Source: Pseudomonadales bacterium (GTDB lineage: Bacteria; Pseudomonadota; Gammaproteobacteria; Pseudomonadales; Pseudohongiellaceae). From it: a DNA stretch of 32,456 nt. The translations under genes and the position numbers were made by a program. Shown one piece after another: positions 8,840 to 17,525 of this stretch. Under the pieces are notes generated by a model. It worked only from the letters and a program-made list of their open reading frames with translations. It did no database searches and was not told the DNA's origin. The stretch spans positions 1 to 32,456 of the forward strand of contig JAJDVS010000040.1 of the NCBI GenBank assembly GCA_022825945.1. The letters run 5' to 3'. Positions within the stretch are counted from its first letter, which is position 1; every line of letters starts with the position of its first letter.

Positions 8840-8992
8840 ATAAGGTAGGGATCGACATTTGTTGGACTATATTCCCTGAAAAAAGATGAATCTAACTCTG
8901 AGTCAAGCATATCGGCAACGTCGAGTCCGAAGACGAATAGGCTAGGAGTCTGCGCCGTAGAGATTCGCGAAAGCGAAAATTCGCTATCGCCG

Positions 8993-9058
8993 CGCCCCTG
9001 GCTGATCGATTGAGGCGAATATTGGTGAATATGCAACGAAATCGAGCGGCCAGGGGCG
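8993..9058. repeat. Imperfect 18-bp inverted repeat between convergent genes, possible bidirectional terminator
   Basis: The left arm at 8993-9010 (beginning CGCCCCTGGC) and the right arm at 9041-9058 (ending GCCAGGGGCG) pair at 16 of 18 positions around a 30-base loop. The stem lies between two converging genes, ending at 8839 and 9116. That placement suits transcription termination from both sides, although no T-run follows. The rest of the 276-base gap holds nothing recognisable. Confidence 0.5.
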
Positions 9059-9115
9059 TGGACGGGAGCGGATTTGCAGCCGTGAATCCCTATGGCGCAG
9101 GCTCCTGGCCCCCAC

Positions 9116-10351
9116 TCAGCCGAGCAGGGTTTCGCGGTGGTATACGCGGACGCAGGCCCAGGCGAGGAGGACGCCCAGGGCGAGGGTGCTCGCTACCGAG
9201 ATGGCGGCGTGGAGTCCGTTCATCGGCTCGTTGCTGATCATGTCCACGAGGATCAGGTGCTGGCTCAGGGAGGGTACGAACATGAATTCGAGCCTGGGCC
9301 GCAGATTCAGGAAACTGACGATCAGAATCGGCATCGTGGGCGCCAGGATCGCAAAACTCAGCCAGGTCTGGGCTTCCTTGTAGGTTTTGGTGAAGGAGGC
9401 GATCAGCGTCATCAGCGAAGCGCCGACAAGGAGCATCGGACAGAGCAGGAGGAAGGCGGCGAGAACCACCGGCAGATTGAAGTTCGGCGTCATGCCGATT
9501 TGCGTCAGCGGCATGAAACGCAGCGCCACGAACCACGACAACAGGCTCAATAGCAGCGAGAACGCCATGAATACGCCGCAGGCGGCGATCTTGCCGAGAA
9601 TCAGATGGGTGCGGGTCACCGGCAGCGACAGCAGGGGTTCGAGCGAGCCACGTTCGCGCTCGCCGGCGGTGGCGTCAATCGCGAGATACATGCCGCCCAT
9701 CAAAAGCGAGAAGAGCAGGAAATAGCTCATCATGCCCAGCAGTATGGCGGCGCGTCCGCTGGGAGTGGAAACGTCGATGGTATCGATATTGAGAGGTCGC
9801 AACAGGTTTGGATTGACTCCCCGGGCCGATACCCTGATGCTGGCCAGGGTCTGGTTGTAGGCAAAGAGCGCATCGTGGACCCGGCCCACATCGGCGTCCC
9901 CCGCGGTGTTCGCCTGGTCCAGATAAAGCTCCACGGTGCGCTGGCCGTGGGAAAAGCCCTTGGCGCGGCGGTCCGCAAAGTCGCCGATTTCCAGCGTCTC
10001 GATGATGCTGTCCACCTTGTCTTCGATGAGGCCCTTGTCGAGGCCGCAGAGCCGGGCGTAATAGGCGATGTTCTCCCGCGCCGTAAGTCGCGGATAGAGG
10101 CCGGAATCATGCGGCAGCGAGCCGGTCCTGCGCCGCACCCCGCAGCTGTCCGCGATCACATCGGCGCCGTCGATGATCGCCGTGCCCTGGTCGGGCTTGA
10201 GCAGTGTGCAAAGTATCCGCAGGGTCGTTGACTTGCCGGCGCCGTTGGGGCCGAGCAAACCGGTGATCCTGCCGTCCCGGGCGTCGAAGCTCAGGCCGCG
10301 AACCGCATGCACCTCGCCAAAGGATTTGTGAATGCCCTGGACCCGGATCAC
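9116..10351 (-). CDS. In-frame fusion: front of a NatA-type ABC ATPase joined to the back of a NatB-type ABC-2 permease
   Basis: A GTG at 10351 overlaps the upstream hydrolase stop (GTGA) and opens 411 codons. Residues 1-138 are an ABC ATPase front half: Walker A GPNGAGKST (about 34-42), GLYPRLTARENI, and the signature-like GFSHGQR (132-138). The sequence then switches to VELYLDQANTAGDADVGRV and a membrane domain: GMMSYFLLFSLLMGGMYLAI, GERERGSLEPLLSLPVTR, LILGKIAACGVFMAF and several more helices to residue 411. That is the distal part of a sodium-exporter-type (NatB/ABC-2) permease. Walker B, D-loop and switch His are absent, as is the permease N-terminus with its first helix. The simplest reading is a deletion from within natA into natB that kept frame, with the junction near 9930-9945. 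ATP hydrolysis should be lost. An assembly collapse is the alternative. Confidence 0.85.
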   Translation of the reverse strand: MIRVQGIHKSFGEVHAVRGLSFDARDGRITGLLGPNGAGKSTTLRILCTLLKPDQGTAIIDGADVIADSCGVRRRTGSLPHDSGLYPRLTARENIAYYARLCGLDKGLIEDKVDSIIETLEIGDFADRRAKGFSHGQRTVELYLDQANTAGDADVGRVHDALFAYNQTLASIRVSARGVNPNLLRPLNIDTIDVSTPSGRAAILLGMMSYFLLFSLLMGGMYLAIDATAGERERGSLEPLLSLPVTRTHLILGKIAACGVFMAFSLLLSLLSWFVALRFMPLTQIGMTPNFNLPVVLAAFLLLCPMLLVGASLMTLIASFTKTYKEAQTWLSFAILAPTMPILIVSFLNLRPRLEFMFVPSLSQHLILVDMISNEPMNGLHAAISVASTLALGVLLAWACVRVYHRETLLG

Positions 10352-11809
10352 TGCGCCGGCCCGGAAAAATCGAGAAAGAAGGGCATGACGAAACTGCGTT
10401 CGAGACATTGCGCATCCAGGGATGCCGGATCGGCGGAATCGATGAAGTCGGCGACGATTTCAGGCACGCAGCCCACATTGATCTGCCCGTGGCCCTGACG
10501 CTCACCGATCAGGTGCAGGGCATTGCCCATTTCCGCCATGGCCAGCTCGGCCCAGGCCGGTGGCGTGATCGGGTCGGCGGTCCCCGAAAGCAGCAGTACC
10601 GGAATATCCGTCGCCAATGGCGTCTTGAATCTCTCATCCATGGGTCCCCGGGGCCAGACCGAGCAGATCGCTTCCAGCGCCTGAAGTTGCAGCGGCCCCA
10701 TGTAGCTGGCCTCCAGCAAATCGGCATCCACCGGTTCGCTGCCGTAGAAAGGCGCATCCTCGGTGCAGAGAACGCTGTTGTGCATGCCCAGGGACAGGGA
10801 GTCCATGAGGGAGATTGTGGTCATCAGATACTGCGCCGCCAGACCCTGATAGCGCTGCTCCCCCGCTTCCCGCACCAGCAGCGGAATCAGGGAGATCGAA
10901 AGCGGGCTAGGCCAGCAGGCGGATCGCCGCCGCGAATTCATTGCGGCCAAAGGTCAGGGGCTCGGGCCGCCCGGTATTCGGATGGGGAACTTCGATTTCC
11001 ACGGGCGAATCGTCAAGGATCTGCAGGACGCGGCGGAAAGTCTGGTCGATATCGGGAAACCGTTCCCCGCAGTTCGCGTCCTCGATGCAGCGCGCGAGGA
11101 TGTCCTCCACGGCTTTCTGGCTTTCCGTGGCGATTTCCGGGCCGATGGCCTTTTGTGGCGGCACCACGCCATCCACGATCATCGTGCGGGTGGATTCCGG
11201 GTAGCGCCGGGCGAAATGCTGGGCCACCCGGGAGCCGTAGGAAACACCGTACAGATTGAGCGGGCCGTAGCCAAGGGCCTGGCGAACGGCTTCCAGGTCC
11301 TCCACGGCTACGCTGGTGGTGAAGAAGCGCGGGTCGTGTGGCAATCGCGCAAGGCAGGATTCGGTGTATTCGATGGTCAGCTCAATGGAATACTGCCCTT
11401 CGACGATGTCGTCATCGAATTCGCAGTCCATGGTGGCGGACTCGCCGGTGCCGCGCTGATCCACAAGCAGAATGTCGCGGTTGCGCCGAACCCGCTCGAA
11501 TGCTCCCGCATGGGAAAGGAAGAACTGCACGCTGCCCTGGCCTGGGCCTCCGGCGATGGGAACCAGCGGGTCGGGCTCGGGTTCGAGATCAAGGGCCGGC
11601 GCCACGGCCACCCGCAGTTCGATTTCCCCTTCCACTTCGCCGGACGGGTCGAGTGGCCGGGACAGGGTCGCGCAGCGCGCCTCCATGCTTGGCATGCCGG
11701 GCCCGGCGCTGATGCGGCAATCCTCGAGCGCCACCGGCTGGGCGGCTGCGAAACCCGAGGCGAGCAGCGCCAGCAAGGGCAGGAAAGGACGCAACAGCTT
11801 CCGCCTCAT
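10348..11809 (-). pseudogene. Secreted alpha/beta hydrolase of the tripeptidyl aminopeptidase (S33/TAP) type, one frameshift
   Basis: The ATG at 11809 overlaps the upstream DUF885 stop (ATGA). The first frame gives a Sec signal peptide (MRRKLLRPFLPLLALLASGF, cleavage after AAA near residue 23), PIAGGPGQGS with the oxyanion region, DILLVDQRGTGES, and the nucleophile elbow GVSYGSR (Ser about residue 190). It stops at a TAG near 10909-10907. A second frame continues the same protein: SPLSISLIPLLVREAGE, VLLLSGTADPITPP with the acid Asp, ERQGHGQIN with the catalytic His, and the TAP-like C-terminus. It ends at 10348, overlapping the next start. One extra base (or two missing) in GCCTAGCC around 10907-10914 would restore about 486 residues. 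All catalytic residues are otherwise conserved, so a sequencing error or a very recent mutation is likely. Intact members release peptides or hydrolyse esters in the periplasm. Confidence 0.8.
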
Positions 11810-13581
11810 TTCGATGCAATCCAGGCATCGATCTTCGCTTCGAGCAGGTGCAGGGGCAGGGCGCCGTCCATGAGCACCCGGGTGTGGAATTCCCGCACGT
11901 CGAAGTCGTCTCCCAGGGCGGCTTCGGCCCGGTCGCGCAATTCCCTGATCTTGAGTTCGCCGATCTTGTAGGCCAGGGCCTGGGACGGAATGGCGATATA
12001 GCGCTCGGCTTCGCTGATGGCGCTGGCCTCGCCGGATGCGGAGTTTTCGAACATGTAGGCAAGCACGTCTTCCCGGGTCCAGCCCTTCGCGTGGAGCCCG
12101 GTGTCCACCACGAGGCGGATGGCGCGCCAGAGTTCGGCATTGAGCATGCCGAAGTATTGGTACGGGTCGGTGTACAGGCCCAGTTCCCCGCCGATGGATT
12201 CCGCGTACAGGCCCCAGCCTTCGATGAATGCGGTATAGCCGCCGAAGCGGCGGATGCGAGGCAGGTCCTCGAGTTCCTGTTGCAGGGAAATCTGGTAGTG
12301 GTGGCCGGGAATCGCTTCGTGGAGGAACAGTGACTCCATTTCCCACTTGGGCCGCGAGCCCACGTCATAGGTATTGGCGAAGAAAATGCCGGGCCTTGCG
12401 CCGTCGGGCGTACCGGACTGGTAGGAGCCGTCCGCCGCCGACTGCTCCCGGTAGGCCTCCACGGCGCGCACCTCGAATTGCGACCGGGGAAAGCTCTCGA
12501 ACAGCGCGGGCACGAGGCTTTGCACATGGTCCGACATGCCCCGGTAACCTTCGATCAACTGCTCGGGTTCTTCATAGTAAAAGCTCGGCTCGGTTTTCAG
12601 GAATTCGAAAAATTCGGGCAAATCCCCTGCAAAACCGACTTCCGCCATCACCTGGCGCATTTCGTCATGGATGGAAGCCACCTCGTCAAGGCCGATCCGG
12701 TGGATTTCCTCCGGCGTCAGGTCAGTGGTGGTGGTGTGCCTCACCAGGGTGGCGTACCAGTCCGCGCCTCCGGGAAGATCGGACATCCCCACGCTGTCCC
12801 TTGCCCTGGGCAGATAGTCGTCGCGAATGAAGTCGTGCAGTTTCCGGTAGGCCGGGCGCAGTTGTTCCCCGTACGCCCGGGCATAGTCCTCCGCGAGGCT
12901 TTGCCGCAGTTCCGGGGTCAGGTCTTCGGGGAAATTTTCGATGGGCCCGTGGAAGACGCTGTCGGGGAAATCCCGGTCAAGAGAGGCAAGCTGCCCCACC
13001 ACCCGCTCCATGAGAATCCTCGGCTGCACCACGCCCCGGTCCATCCCCATGCGCATGTTGGCGATGGCCTGATCGCTCAGCGCGACGAAATCCACGATGC
13101 GCGAAAGAAAATCCCGGTAGTCCTTCTCGCTGGCGAAAGGCTGCGCGCTGGCGCCGCTGCCAAGCTGGGCGAACTGGTTGGCGAAAGAGTAGAACTGGTT
13201 GATGGCGAGGAGATGCTCGGGGAACTCGCTGATTTCCAGGTTGTTTTCGAGATCCAGCCGGAAAATCTCATAGGTCAGCCGGTCCTGGCGGTCGAGCTGG
13301 TCCGGGTCGATGGTCCCGATGCGCGCCAGATTGTCCCGGTCCAGCGCCGCCGATGCGCCGCGGTGTTCGGCGCCGAGATAGTTGGCGAGCCGGTCGTTGT
13401 AGCGGCTGTCGCCGAGAAAGGTGGCGCTCAGCGGATTGAGTTCCAGGGAGGCTTCGAAGTACGCCTCGACGATGGATGCAAGCTCGACGGAAAGGGATTC
13501 GGATTCGGATTCGGCCGCCTGCGCCGGGGCAAGACAGCAAGCCCAGACCAGACAGCAAGCGGCAAGGGATTTGGACGACAT
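11806..13581 (-). CDS. DUF885 family protein, putative periplasmic metallopeptidase
   Basis: The product has 591 residues from the ATG at 13581, with GAGAG about 9 bases upstream. A signal peptide is clear (MSSKSLAACCLVWACCLAPA, cleavage after AQA near residue 22). The mature part shows DUF885 hallmarks: FEASLELNPLSATFLGDSRYN, a long helical middle, and LHEAIPGHHYQ (His 421, Glu 422, His 427-428), followed by AFIEGWGLYAE. The HE..PGHH pair resembles a zinc-binding site, and the family is thought to contain carboxypeptidase-like enzymes, though most members are uncharacterised. It heads the minus-strand operon with the TAP-type hydrolase and the ABC fusion, all joined by 4-base overlaps; two exported peptidase-like proteins suggest peptide scavenging. 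The 292-base gap to the divergent gene at 13874 must hold promoters for both, but none is clear. Confidence 0.88.
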   Translation of the reverse strand: MSSKSLAACCLVWACCLAPAQAAESESESLSVELASIVEAYFEASLELNPLSATFLGDSRYNDRLANYLGAEHRGASAALDRDNLARIGTIDPDQLDRQDRLTYEIFRLDLENNLEISEFPEHLLAINQFYSFANQFAQLGSGASAQPFASEKDYRDFLSRIVDFVALSDQAIANMRMGMDRGVVQPRILMERVVGQLASLDRDFPDSVFHGPIENFPEDLTPELRQSLAEDYARAYGEQLRPAYRKLHDFIRDDYLPRARDSVGMSDLPGGADWYATLVRHTTTTDLTPEEIHRIGLDEVASIHDEMRQVMAEVGFAGDLPEFFEFLKTEPSFYYEEPEQLIEGYRGMSDHVQSLVPALFESFPRSQFEVRAVEAYREQSAADGSYQSGTPDGARPGIFFANTYDVGSRPKWEMESLFLHEAIPGHHYQISLQQELEDLPRIRRFGGYTAFIEGWGLYAESIGGELGLYTDPYQYFGMLNAELWRAIRLVVDTGLHAKGWTREDVLAYMFENSASGEASAISEAERYIAIPSQALAYKIGELKIRELRDRAEAALGDDFDVREFHTRVLMDGALPLHLLEAKIDAWIASK

Positions 13582-13873
13582 CGGGAAACTCTCACAGGTT
13601 ACGCATCGTGGCCGGCAATGATACGACGAACCGGAGGCAGATGCTGTTGCTTCGCCAGCCAACCTGCTTGAGTCGCCCGCGAAGCGAAATCGCAGGATCA
13701 CATCCCGAGATTCCGCGCCCGCGCGGCAGCGGTGAGACATTCGGGTACGCAGGGTAGCTGCAATTCGGCAACACGCTTCCGGACCGGGCTCCATGTGACA
13801 ATCGACAACGCAGCGGACTTTCGGTACGCTGGCGGCTTTTCCGCCACTCGAAATCCATGCACAATTCGGTTCC

Positions 13874-15172
13874 ATGAGAGCATTGACCCGGCGCAAGTTT
13901 CTGCGGACCAGCATCCTGGGCAGCCTGGCCGCGCCCTGGCTTGGCCCGGGCGCGGCTTTTGCCCAGGATGAATCCGCCGGTTCCGCGGCGGGTTTCCACG
14001 AAGGCGTATCCAACGACGAAATCCTGCTTGGCACTTCCGCCGCCTTTTCCGGACCCTCCCGCGGCCTTGGCATCGAGTTGTACCGCGGCGCCCAGGCCTG
14101 CTTCACCCGGGTCAATGAGCAGGGCGGCGTCGGCGGCCGCCGCATAGCGCTGCGGCTTTATGACGATGGCTATCAGCCTGTTCCCTCGGTGCAGAACACC
14201 ATGGAGTTGCTGATCGAGGATCAGGTGTTCGCCCTGTTCGGCTATGTGGGTACGCCCACGGTTACCCGGGTGTTGCCGATTCTCAAGAAGTTCCAGGAAG
14301 AAAATGTGTACATGTTCTTTCCGTTCACCGGCGCCCAGCCCCAGCGGGAGCCGCCCTACGGAGAGTTCGCATTCAACCTGCGCGCGTCCTACCGCGAGGA
14401 AACCGCGGGCCTGGTGGAGAATTTCCTCCGCATCGGCCGCCGCCGCATCGCCGTCTTCTACCAGGCCGACGCCTATGGGCGCAGCGGCTGGGCGGGAGTC
14501 CGCGAGGCCTTGGGCGCCCGGGGCGGGCAGATCGTCGGCGAGGCGACCTATACCCGGGGCGCCGCTTATGGCCGCAGCATGGGCGAACAGGTGGAGATAC
14601 TGCGCAACGCCGGCCCCGACGCGGTGATCTGCATTGGCGCCTACGGCGCCTGCGCGGCATTTCTCCGCGACGCCATCGACCTCGGGCTTGAAGTCCCCGT
14701 CGCCAACCTGTCCTTCGTCGGCAGCGAAAACCTGCTGCAGATCATCGCCGACAGCGTTGACGACAGCGAACGCTACACCCGCTACCTGGTGAACTCCCAG
14801 GTGGTGCCGAGCTATGAAGACGAGAGCATCCCCGTGGTCAGGGAATACGCCGAACTGATGGACCGGTACCGGCCGGAAGTCCCGGAATCCCTGCGCCAGC
14901 CGGATTACGTGCCCTTTGACCGCAGCTTCGTCAGCCTCGAAGGCTTCGTGAATGCGAAGATGCTCGTGGAGATCCTCAGCCGCATGGGCGACTCCCCCAG
15001 CCGCGCCCGGCTGGAACAGGCGGTTTTCACCGTGCGGGACTACGATCTCGGCATTGGGGAGATGGTTTCGTTTTCCGAACAGCGGCGGCAGGGCATGCAG
15101 CGGCTGTACTACACCGTGGTGGACCAGGGCCGGTTTGTGCCACTCGACGATTGGCGGGCGAGGTTTGGATAA
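13874..15172 (+). CDS. ABC-type branched-chain amino acid-like substrate-binding protein, Tat-exported
   Basis: The 432-residue protein begins with a twin-arginine signal (TRRKFLRTSILGSLAAPWLG, likely cleavage after AFA at residue 30). It then shows the type 1 periplasmic binding fold of LivK-like receptors: SNDEILLGTSAAFSG, RVNEQGGVGGRRIALRLYDD, LFGYVGTPTVTRVLPIL, FYQADAYGRSGWAGVREALG and FVGSENLL. The ligand is unknown; family members bind amino acids, amides, urea or aromatic acids. No permease or ATPase genes are nearby. Instead a cache/HAMP protein starts one base after the stop, so this binding protein more likely feeds a sensor than a transporter. Tat export implies folding in the cytoplasm. 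Confidence 0.88.
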   Translation: MRALTRRKFLRTSILGSLAAPWLGPGAAFAQDESAGSAAGFHEGVSNDEILLGTSAAFSGPSRGLGIELYRGAQACFTRVNEQGGVGGRRIALRLYDDGYQPVPSVQNTMELLIEDQVFALFGYVGTPTVTRVLPILKKFQEENVYMFFPFTGAQPQREPPYGEFAFNLRASYREETAGLVENFLRIGRRRIAVFYQADAYGRSGWAGVREALGARGGQIVGEATYTRGAAYGRSMGEQVEILRNAGPDAVICIGAYGACAAFLRDAIDLGLEVPVANLSFVGSENLLQIIADSVDDSERYTRYLVNSQVVPSYEDESIPVVREYAELMDRYRPEVPESLRQPDYVPFDRSFVSLEGFVNAKMLVEILSRMGDSPSRARLEQAVFTVRDYDLGIGEMVSFSEQRRQGMQRLYYTVVDQGRFVPLDDWRARFG

Positions 15173-15173
15173 G

Positions 15174-15929
15174 ATGAAATTGAACATGAACGTGCAAAAA
15201 CTGTTTCGCAGGCCGCTGTTCGGGATATTCCTGCTGTTCGGAATCATCGCGGTTTCGACTTCCTGGGTGTGCATCGCCACGGTGGATTCCCAGCTTTCCG
15301 AAGAATATGAATCCAACAGTCGGGGCATTGCCCAGACCATCGCGGACGCCAGCGTTGACATCATTCTCAACCGCGACCTGTCCGCCCTGCAGTCCCTGAT
15401 CGATCAGTTCCTGGAAATTCAGGGCATCAGCTACATCTACATCGTCAACGAAGATGGCGAGTTTCTCGCCCATACCTTCGTTCCCGGGATTCCCGGAGAA
15501 ATTCTCGCCTCGGACCCGGCCGATACCGGCACCGTGGAGCGCGTGCTCTCCGGCGCCGACAACTATGTGGAAGTGGGCAGCCCGATACTCGCCGGCGTTG
15601 CCGGGTCGGTGCATATCGGCATGGACAAGTCGGTTATCACCCTCAAGATCCAGCAGGCCGTGGGCCGGCAGATGTATCTCATTTCGTCGATCTTTCTGGT
15701 GGGCATCATCGCCGCCATCATGCTCATGAATCTCGCGGCCCGCCCCGTGGAGCATCTGCTCACCTACGCCGTGCAGCTTGCCAGGGCCGAACGGGAAGGG
15801 GAGCCGGCCCCCGGCGCATTGCTTGAGCGCGACGATGAAGCTGGCCAGCTTGCCCGCCTGTTGCTGTACTTTTCCAGGGTGGCCGATCCGGAAAAAGCCG
15901 GCGCGCTCGCCCGGCCGGAAGCATCCTGA
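15174..15929 (+). CDS. Membrane sensor with periplasmic cache-like domain and terminal HAMP, no output domain
   Basis: The protein has 251 residues. Helix one spans about 15-37, followed by a periplasmic domain (about 38-165) with ISYIYIVNEDGEFLAHTFVPG and VGSPILAGVAGSVHIGMDKS, typical of single-cache sensors. Helix two spans about 167-189. A HAMP domain (190-235) follows, with the conserved Pro in ARPVEHLL and the acidic-Gly motif in DDEAGQLARLL. It then ends about 15 residues later, with no kinase, cyclase or chemotaxis module. No frame downstream restores one, since the next gene starts 17 bases on. The tight coupling to the binding protein upstream (one base) suggests a ligand-loaded receptor passing its signal to a separate partner. 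Truncation of a former longer receptor is the alternative. Confidence 0.85.
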   Translation: MKLNMNVQKLFRRPLFGIFLLFGIIAVSTSWVCIATVDSQLSEEYESNSRGIAQTIADASVDIILNRDLSALQSLIDQFLEIQGISYIYIVNEDGEFLAHTFVPGIPGEILASDPADTGTVERVLSGADNYVEVGSPILAGVAGSVHIGMDKSVITLKIQQAVGRQMYLISSIFLVGIIAAIMLMNLAARPVEHLLTYAVQLARAEREGEPAPGALLERDDEAGQLARLLLYFSRVADPEKAGALARPEAS

Positions 15930-15945
15930 CCCGCGCCGCCGCAAG

Positions 15946-17268
15946 ATGATCGCCGTTCCGCGATTCGTTGTCGTCCTGCTTTGCGCGGGGCTGCAACTCT
16001 GCCTGGGAACGGTCTACGCCTGGAGTTTTTTCCAGACCATGCTGGTAAACCAGCTCGGCTGGAGCAATACCGACACGGCAATCGCCTTCGGCGTCACGAT
16101 TTTCTCGCTGGGCATCGCCGCAGCCTGGGCGGGAATGGCATTGCCCCGGCTCGGGCCGCGCAAGCTCGCCCTGGGTGGCAGCATCCTGTTTTCCCTGGGC
16201 TATCTCATCGCCGCACCAGCGCTGGAATACAACAATCTGCCGCTGTTCTATTTCGGCTACGGCGTGATCGGCGGCGCGGGCATCGGGCTGGGTTATGTGA
16301 CCCCCGTGGCGACTGTGGCCAAGTGGTATCCCGACCGGAAAGGCCTCGCCACGGGCATCGTGGTGATGGGTTTCGGCGTCGGCGCCTTTCTGTTCAGTCG
16401 CCTGCTGGCGCCGTTTCTGGTGGTGCAGACCGCGGAAGACCTGCCCCAGATTTTCATGTGGCTGGGCATCATCTTCGCCGCCATCCTGATTCCAGTCAGC
16501 ATGTTCATCCGCAACCCGCCGGAGAACTATGCGCCGGTGGCCGCGGGCGCCGGTTCCGCGACCGCTCCTGAACCGGTGGGAGCCGATCATCCCCGTTTCG
16601 TGCGCCGCTGCCTCAGGTCCCGGGAATTCATCATCATCTGGCTGATCTTCTTCTTCAATATATCGGCGGGCATTTCCGTCATCAGCTTCCAGTCGTCGCT
16701 GCTGCAGGATGTCTGGGGGCTTGCCGAACCGGGGCTCGATCCCCAGGTGCTCGCCGAATACGGCGCCATGCTCATCGCCGTGAGTTCGCTTTTCAACGGC
16801 CTGGGCAGGCTGCTCTGGGGACTGCTGTCCGACCTCATTGGTCGGGTTACGGTGTTTCGCCTGCTGCTGGCAACCCAGATGGTGGTGTTCGCGATTCTCA
16901 TGACCGAACGCGACCCCTGGGTCTTCTCGGCGCTGGTCTGCTACATCCTGCTGTGTTTTGGCGGCGGATTCGCCACCATGCCTTCTTTCATCATCGACGT
17001 ATTCGGCAGCAGGAACATGTCCGCCATCTACGGCGCCATGCTCACCGCCTGGGCGGCGGCGGGCATTGTGGGCCCGCTGTATGTGGGGTATTACAAGGAC
17101 GTGTACCCGGACCGGGCGGTAATCTACTGCTTCCTGATCGGCATGCTCATCCTCGGGCTCGGGCTTATTTTCTCCTTCCTGCTGGACGCCGAGCGAATCC
17201 GTCTCGCCAAACCCTCCGTCGAAGGCACCCTGCGCCAGTTCAACATCCCGGTCCCCCGGAGCCTGTGA
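15946..17268 (+). CDS. OFA-family MFS transporter (oxalate/formate antiporter-like)
   Basis: The 440-residue integral membrane protein has twelve expected helices. OFA features include the start CAGLQLCLGTVYAWSFFQ, the motif GYGVIGGAGIGLGYVTPVAT followed by WYPDRKGLATG, and IFMWLGIIFAAILIP with a central cytoplasmic loop before IIWLIFFFNISAGISVISF. The C-terminal half shows NGLGRLLWGLLSDLIGR. OFA carriers exchange or take up small carboxylates such as oxalate, formate, lactate or pyruvate; the substrate here cannot be told. The ATG at 15946 follows the sensor by 16 bases, so the three genes from 13874 probably form one unit, perhaps carboxylate sensing and uptake. Confidence 0.9.
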   Translation: MIAVPRFVVVLLCAGLQLCLGTVYAWSFFQTMLVNQLGWSNTDTAIAFGVTIFSLGIAAAWAGMALPRLGPRKLALGGSILFSLGYLIAAPALEYNNLPLFYFGYGVIGGAGIGLGYVTPVATVAKWYPDRKGLATGIVVMGFGVGAFLFSRLLAPFLVVQTAEDLPQIFMWLGIIFAAILIPVSMFIRNPPENYAPVAAGAGSATAPEPVGADHPRFVRRCLRSREFIIIWLIFFFNISAGISVISFQSSLLQDVWGLAEPGLDPQVLAEYGAMLIAVSSLFNGLGRLLWGLLSDLIGRVTVFRLLLATQMVVFAILMTERDPWVFSALVCYILLCFGGGFATMPSFIIDVFGSRNMSAIYGAMLTAWAAAGIVGPLYVGYYKDVYPDRAVIYCFLIGMLILGLGLIFSFLLDAERIRLAKPSVEGTLRQFNIPVPRSL

Positions 17269-17312
17269 AGACCCCGTATTTGGGATTCAAGTACGCAGAG
17301 GGAGTGCCGTAG

Positions 17313-17421
17313 GCCGTTGTCGGCTGGCAGTGTGCAGCGGGCGTGCGAGGCAGGACGCCGAGCCCGGAGTCTACAGGGACGTATTCACGACGTCCGCTGC
17401 ACACTGCCAGCCGACAACGGC
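17313..17421. repeat. Large palindromic element with 28-bp perfect arms
   Basis: Bases 17313-17340 are the exact reverse complement of 17394-17421, with 53 bases between them. A short further pairing (CGTG 17342-17345 with CACG 17386-17389) extends the stem with a bulge. The element lies 45 bases after the transporter gene and 104 bases before the ferredoxin gene. It has no coding potential. Such a perfect long hairpin fits a MITE or REP-type mobile palindrome, or a strong transcription barrier. The remainder of the 257-base gap holds nothing recognisable. Confidence 0.85.
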
Positions 17422-17525
17422 GAGATGCCAGTTTTCGCGAATCCCTCCACTAGCAACACGCTACGCACTTTCCCTCCGGGTGACTTGCTGGTATGTTTGC
17501 GCCGTTCTTTCGGGGGTCACGGCAC

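Noticed and set aside
8740-9036. 98-codon minus-strand frame between the convergent genes
   Set aside because: It overlaps the end of the plus-strand gene, has no ribosome binding site and shows no protein-like pattern.
13831-13845. GGCGG-ctttt-CCGCC hairpin before the binding-protein gene
   Set aside because: Five base pairs with no T-run or other signal is expected often by chance in GC-rich DNA.
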